From positions 124,001 through 188,000 of the forward strand of contig JACKLG010000001.1 in the NCBI GenBank assembly GCA_024236035.1: DNA of 64,000 nt, written 5' to 3'. This DNA comes from Candidatus Paracaedibacteraceae bacterium (GTDB taxonomy: Bacteria > Pseudomonadota > Alphaproteobacteria > UBA6184). The notes beneath the pieces are model-generated. The model made no database searches. It had not been told where the DNA came from and saw nothing but the letters and a program-made list of their open reading frames with translations. The position numbers and the translations under genes are program-made. Shown piece after piece: positions 60,550 through 64,000 of the stretch; within the stretch, counting starts at the first letter, position 1, and each line of letters opens with the position of its first letter.

Positions 60550-61944
60550 ATGAAATACATATATCTCGCACTACTTATATTTCTGCATCCAATATTTGGT
60601 AATACAACCACAAACGACAGCAGCAAATTAAACAAAACCTCTGTAACAGAAATTATCCGCATTCAACCTGGTACGATGGCCGAACAATTACGCAAGGTCC
60701 TACTAAAAGCTGCCTCCCTCAAAACATCAGTTACACTTAAAGGTTCTCAACATACCCAAGGGGGGCATACATTTATAAAAAATGGAATCTTATTAGATTT
60801 CCAAGATTGTAAACACATCAAACAAATTTCTGATTCAGTCATTAGAATCCAATGCGGAGCCACCTGGAAAGATGTTTTAGATTACCTTCAACCTAAAGGT
60901 TTATCCGTTCATATTATGCAGTCTAATTTTGATTTCAGCGTGGGGGGCACTTTATCTACAAACGTACATGGATGGCAATTAAACACGCCTCCCCTTGTTG
61001 AAAGCATTCAAGGCTTTCATCTGTTATTAGCAGATGGCTCTATTGTTTACTGCACGCGCAATCTTTTCCCCGACTTATTTGCCGCTACAATTGGGGGGTA
61101 TGGTTTACTGGGAGTTGTGTTAGACATAGACCTTCGCGTAATACCAAACAAAATGTATGAATTAAATTATTGGGTAACAGAAATCCCCTCCTTTGTGCCA
61201 ATCTTTCAAGATATCCTTACAAATCCAAAAGCACATATGTTTTTTGGCCGCTTTAATTTGGATCACGATAATTTTCTAAAACAACTATCCATTACTACCT
61301 ATAATGAAACAAATAAAAAAATTTCCACAAAACCATTAAAAGAATCAGCCGCCCTAAAAAAAATAACCAGCTGGATTTTTAAAAAAACCTATAACAATAA
61401 TTTTTTCCGAAAAATGCGCTGGAAATTAGAAAATGCTAAGCTCACCCGCATGTTTGTAAACCATCTGCCTCGCAACCAACTACTGTACCACAGTGCCAAT
61501 CATTACCTCAGTGATGAACCTAACACCGTGGACCTACTCCAGGAATATTTTATCCCCACAGAAAATTTTGAAAAATTTGTTGATGTATTACAAAACATGC
61601 AAAATGAATTAGAACCCCACTTAATGAACATTACCCTTCGACAAGTTAACAAAGACCATCAAACCTTATTAAACTATACGTCTACAGATCGCCTATGTTT
61701 TGTTATGTTTTTCAGGGGGCCCAATACAAAAATTTTTGACAAACAGATTGAAAAAGTTTCTCAAGAATTGACAGATCATGCCTTAACTTTAAACGGCACA
61801 TATTATCTACCTTACCGCCCATACCAAACCAAAGAACAATTCCAAAAAGCTTATCCGTCCTATCAAGAATTTAAAAAACTAAAAATAAAATATGATCCTA
61901 AATTAATTTTTAAAAATCAATTTTATGAAAACTATTTCCAATAA
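60550..61944 (+). CDS. Exported FAD-linked oxidase (FAD_binding_4 / PCMH type)
   Basis: A 464-residue protein. N-terminal signal peptide (IYLALLIFLHPIFG). The FAD-binding domain has LKGSQHTQGGHT (about 63-74), IRIQCGATWKDVLDYLQPKG and FDFSVGGTLSTNVHGW (the GGTLSxNxHG flavin motif), and TIGGYGLLGVVLDI. The C-terminal half is a substrate domain of the L-gulonolactone/alditol oxidase or berberine-bridge type. The substrate is unknown. Most such enzymes are cytoplasmic or membrane-associated, so a signal peptide is notable. Confidence 0.8.
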   Translation: MKYIYLALLIFLHPIFGNTTTNDSSKLNKTSVTEIIRIQPGTMAEQLRKVLLKAASLKTSVTLKGSQHTQGGHTFIKNGILLDFQDCKHIKQISDSVIRIQCGATWKDVLDYLQPKGLSVHIMQSNFDFSVGGTLSTNVHGWQLNTPPLVESIQGFHLLLADGSIVYCTRNLFPDLFAATIGGYGLLGVVLDIDLRVIPNKMYELNYWVTEIPSFVPIFQDILTNPKAHMFFGRFNLDHDNFLKQLSITTYNETNKKISTKPLKESAALKKITSWIFKKTYNNNFFRKMRWKLENAKLTRMFVNHLPRNQLLYHSANHYLSDEPNTVDLLQEYFIPTENFEKFVDVLQNMQNELEPHLMNITLRQVNKDHQTLLNYTSTDRLCFVMFFRGPNTKIFDKQIEKVSQELTDHALTLNGTYYLPYRPYQTKEQFQKAYPSYQEFKKLKIKYDPKLIFKNQFYENYFQ

Positions 61945-62030
61945 TTTCTAAAAAAAACTTACCTGATGTTATAAAACTTTACCTAATTATAATATTTTTA
62001 AGCTATAATCCCTGCAGAAAGGGTAAGCTG

Positions 62031-63071
62031 ATGTTTATTTTAATAGTCTTAGCATTTTTAGCAGGACTTATATTATATCAATACTTTTTAACACATAAAA
62101 AATGGAACTCAGTTTACTGGAATCCAAAGACAAGACGCTTTTTCCACCCATGGAAACCAACCCTAAGCATTGTTACCATCAAAGCTTTATGGAAAATACT
62201 TTCTGCCCCCTCAGTAAAATGGCCCCAGAAATTAAACGTTGAAAAACTTCCAGTAATCGATCGTTCTAAAGAACTTATTATTACCAATATCGGACATGCC
62301 ACTTTTTTAATTCAAATGGATAATTTAAACATCATAACAGACCCCGTTTTTTCTAACAGAGCTGGTCCTTTTGGCATACTGGGACCCAAACGTATTGTAC
62401 AGCCCGGCATCTCTCTTGAATCTCTTCCTCCTTTAGACGTGGCATTTATTTCCCATAATCATTATGACCATTTAGATAAATCTACCGTACTTAACTTAGC
62501 AAAAAATCACCCAAATATTACCTTTATCGTGCCATTAGGCATAAAAACAAAACTATTAAAGTGGGGTATCCAACGCCCCATAATTGAACTTGATTGGTGG
62601 ACAAGCCACGAAATTGCTCAACTCAAAATAACTGCCGTTCCTGCACAGCACTGGTCCAGAAGGGGCTTCTTCGATACCAACAAGACACTCTGGATGGGGG
62701 GAATGTTTGAAACTAACCAAGGCAGTGTTTTCTTTGCGGGGGATACGGGGTTAGGCCCTCATTTTAACCACATTGCTGACCGCTTTAAACATATAGACGT
62801 GGGGCTTTTACCCATTGGTTCTTATAAACCTTATTCGGTCATGAAACAACAGCACATGGGTCCAAAAGATGCTTTAGAAGCTCACAAAGCATTAAAAACA
62901 AAAGCAATGATTCCAATTCATTATGATGTCTTTCAATTAGGTAAAGAAGAATTTTTAGAAGCTGAAGAAGAACTTATAAAAGAAGTAAAAGTATTAAAAA
63001 TACCTAAACAAGAAATCAAAATTTTAAAAGTCGGACAAAGACTGGAAGCAAATCCACACTTTCAAAAATAA
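62031..63071 (+). CDS. MBL-fold metal-dependent hydrolase (NAPE-PLD/UlaG-like), membrane anchored
   Basis: A 346-residue protein with an N-terminal hydrophobic anchor (ILIVLAFLAGLILYQYFL, 3-20). The metallo-beta-lactamase fold follows: IGHATFLIQMDNLNIITDPVF, SHNHYDHLD (zinc motif, about 141-149), AQHWSRRGF, FAGDTGLGP and IPIHYDVF. The HWS-R and GPKRIVQPG elements are those of the N-acylphosphatidylethanolamine phospholipase D-like group. It probably faces the periplasm. Substrate uncertain. Confidence 0.85.
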   Translation: MFILIVLAFLAGLILYQYFLTHKKWNSVYWNPKTRRFFHPWKPTLSIVTIKALWKILSAPSVKWPQKLNVEKLPVIDRSKELIITNIGHATFLIQMDNLNIITDPVFSNRAGPFGILGPKRIVQPGISLESLPPLDVAFISHNHYDHLDKSTVLNLAKNHPNITFIVPLGIKTKLLKWGIQRPIIELDWWTSHEIAQLKITAVPAQHWSRRGFFDTNKTLWMGGMFETNQGSVFFAGDTGLGPHFNHIADRFKHIDVGLLPIGSYKPYSVMKQQHMGPKDALEAHKALKTKAMIPIHYDVFQLGKEEFLEAEEELIKEVKVLKIPKQEIKILKVGQRLEANPHFQK

Positions 63072-63078
63072 CAAACCC

Positions 63079-63104
63079 ATTGGGGGGAAAATCCCCCATT
63101 TTTA
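63079..63104. terminator. Bidirectional terminator before lepA end
   Basis: TGGGGG / CCCCCA (63081-63086 and 63093-63098) followed by TTTTTATT; it lies between the convergent MBL gene and lepA. Confidence 0.85.
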
Positions 63105-64000
63105 TTCAGTTACTTTAAGGGCAGCAATTAATGCAGATTGCGGTATTTCCACATTACCAAATTGACGCATGCGTTTTTTACCTTCACGCTGCTTATCTAA
63201 TAATTTACGCTTACGGCTAATATCCCCACCATAACATTTGGCAGTAACGTCTTTACGCATTGCAGAAACAGTTTCACGGGCTACAATTTTTCCACCAATG
63301 GCAGCTTGAATCGCAATTTGGAATAACTGCCTTGGAATCAACTCTTTCAGCTTTTCACACAAGGCTCGTCCACGGGTTTCAGCACGATCACGTTGAACAA
63401 TACATGATAACGCTTCAACAGGTTCGCCATTTACTAAAATAGCAAGCTTCACTAAATTCTCTTCTGCATACCCATCCATATGGTAATCAAAACTTGCATA
63501 CCCACGGGATACAGATTTCAACCGATCATAAAAATCAAAAACAACTTCGTTTAAAGGCAATCGATATACCGCCATGGCTCGGTTACCCGCATACGTTAAA
63601 TCCACCTGCTGTCCGCGTCGATCGGTACACAACGCTAAGATAGAACCCAAATATTCATCCGGCACCATAATTGTTGCCTTAATCCAAGGTTCTTCAATTT
63701 TTTCAATTTTCATAATATCGGGCAAGTCAGCAGGATTATGAATTTCCTCCATGCTGCCATTTTTTTCATACACCTTATACACAACGCTGGGTGCAGTCGT
63801 AATCAAATCTAAATTAAATTCACGCTCTAACCGCTCTTGAATAATTTCAAGATGCAATAACCCTAAAAACCCACAACGGAACCCCATGCCCAACGCAGGC
63901 GAATGATCCGTTTCAAACACAAAGCTTGCATCATTCAAACGCAACTTACCAAGGCTTTCACGCAATACTTCAAATTCCGCAGCATCCGAAGGAAACAATC
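63102..64000 (-). CDS. lepA: Elongation factor 4 (LepA), C-terminal part (5' end outside window)
   Basis: About 299 residues of the C-terminal half. The sequence FRCGFLGLLHLEIIQERLER, the KIEEPWIKATIMVPDEYLG segment and the LepA-specific end (AKCYGGDISRKRKLLDKQ, then GKKRMRQFGNVEIP) identify LepA rather than EF-G. It back-translocates or monitors stalled ribosomes. The G domain lies beyond the window. Confidence 0.97.
   Translation of the reverse strand, partial: LFPSDAAEFEVLRESLGKLRLNDASFVFETDHSPALGMGFRCGFLGLLHLEIIQERLEREFNLDLITTAPSVVYKVYEKNGSMEEIHNPADLPDIMKIEKIEEPWIKATIMVPDEYLGSILALCTDRRGQQVDLTYAGNRAMAVYRLPLNEVVFDFYDRLKSVSRGYASFDYHMDGYAEENLVKLAILVNGEPVEALSCIVQRDRAETRGRALCEKLKELIPRQLFQIAIQAAIGGKIVARETVSAMRKDVTAKCYGGDISRKRKLLDKQREGKKRMRQFGNVEIPQSALIAALKVTE

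Overview
The window is a stretch of an AT-rich alphaproteobacterial chromosome. The lineage is inferred from gene order and content: rpoZ-spoT-acpS-lepB-rnc-era, rpsB-tsf-pyrH-frr-uppS-cdsA, lpdA-lipA-ratA, dapF-mtaB-ftsY, and a small SRP RNA just upstream of dnaX. The many short exported proteins, the decayed genes and the charged low-complexity secreted proteins suggest a host-associated member of the Holosporales/Paracaedibacter type (protist endosymbionts). That placement is inference, not a database result.

Layout. 1-5751: end of gmk, a class A penicillin-binding protein, an RNase D-type exonuclease, lpdA, lipA and a RatA/Coq10-type protein. 5752-10704: an accessory island holding one exported PD-(D/E)XK (Rpn-family) nuclease with a broken tail, four tandem small exported proteins that carry only an Rpn-type C-terminal tail, an unrelated exported protein using the same leader, and two decayed tail copies. 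10705-14704: trmN6-like, ppiD, an IscA/ErpA-type gene and xth. 14705-19295: an apparent operon for exported proteins (unknown protein, papain-like protease, lipoprotein with a predicted beta-rich C-terminus) closed by a strong terminator. 19307-21299 (-): murA, dcd and a small conserved-looking gene. 21570-26025: translation and envelope operon. 26037-38155: ruvX, an exported protein with an RS-like segment and Cys motif, gltX, secB, tilS, blc-type lipocalin, an MFS transporter, hfq, hflX, dnaX, SRP RNA, remnants of a LuxR-type regulator and an NTF2-like protein, a nucleosidase and tRNA-Glu. 38191-46130 (-): two DUF2628-type paralogs, a lipoprotein, then era-rnc-lepB-acpS-spoT-rpoZ. 46337-49580: nfu, greA, tRNA-Gln, a KGG-repeat stress-type protein, a small exported protein and xerC. 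49680-53877: three exported highly charged proteins, an unknown protein, an XRE regulator with a candidate palindromic operator, and an unknown membrane-anchored protein. 54192-64000: hpf, ymdB-type, rluD-type, a frameshifted DUF4385 remnant, DUF1653, ftsY-mtaB-dapF, an exported FAD-linked oxidase, an MBL-fold hydrolase and the 3' part of lepA.

The core genes serve envelope synthesis (PBP, murA, uppS, cdsA, dapF), protein export (secB, ftsY, SRP RNA, lepB, ppiD), translation and ribosome maintenance, the stringent response, Fe-S assembly and lipoylation. The accessory genes are mostly exported proteins. The most interesting locus is the Rpn nuclease plus tandem tail-only proteins at 6136-10593. 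It resembles the known Rpn long/short (nuclease/inhibitor) relationship, but here the short forms are separate, duplicated genes with their own signal peptides.
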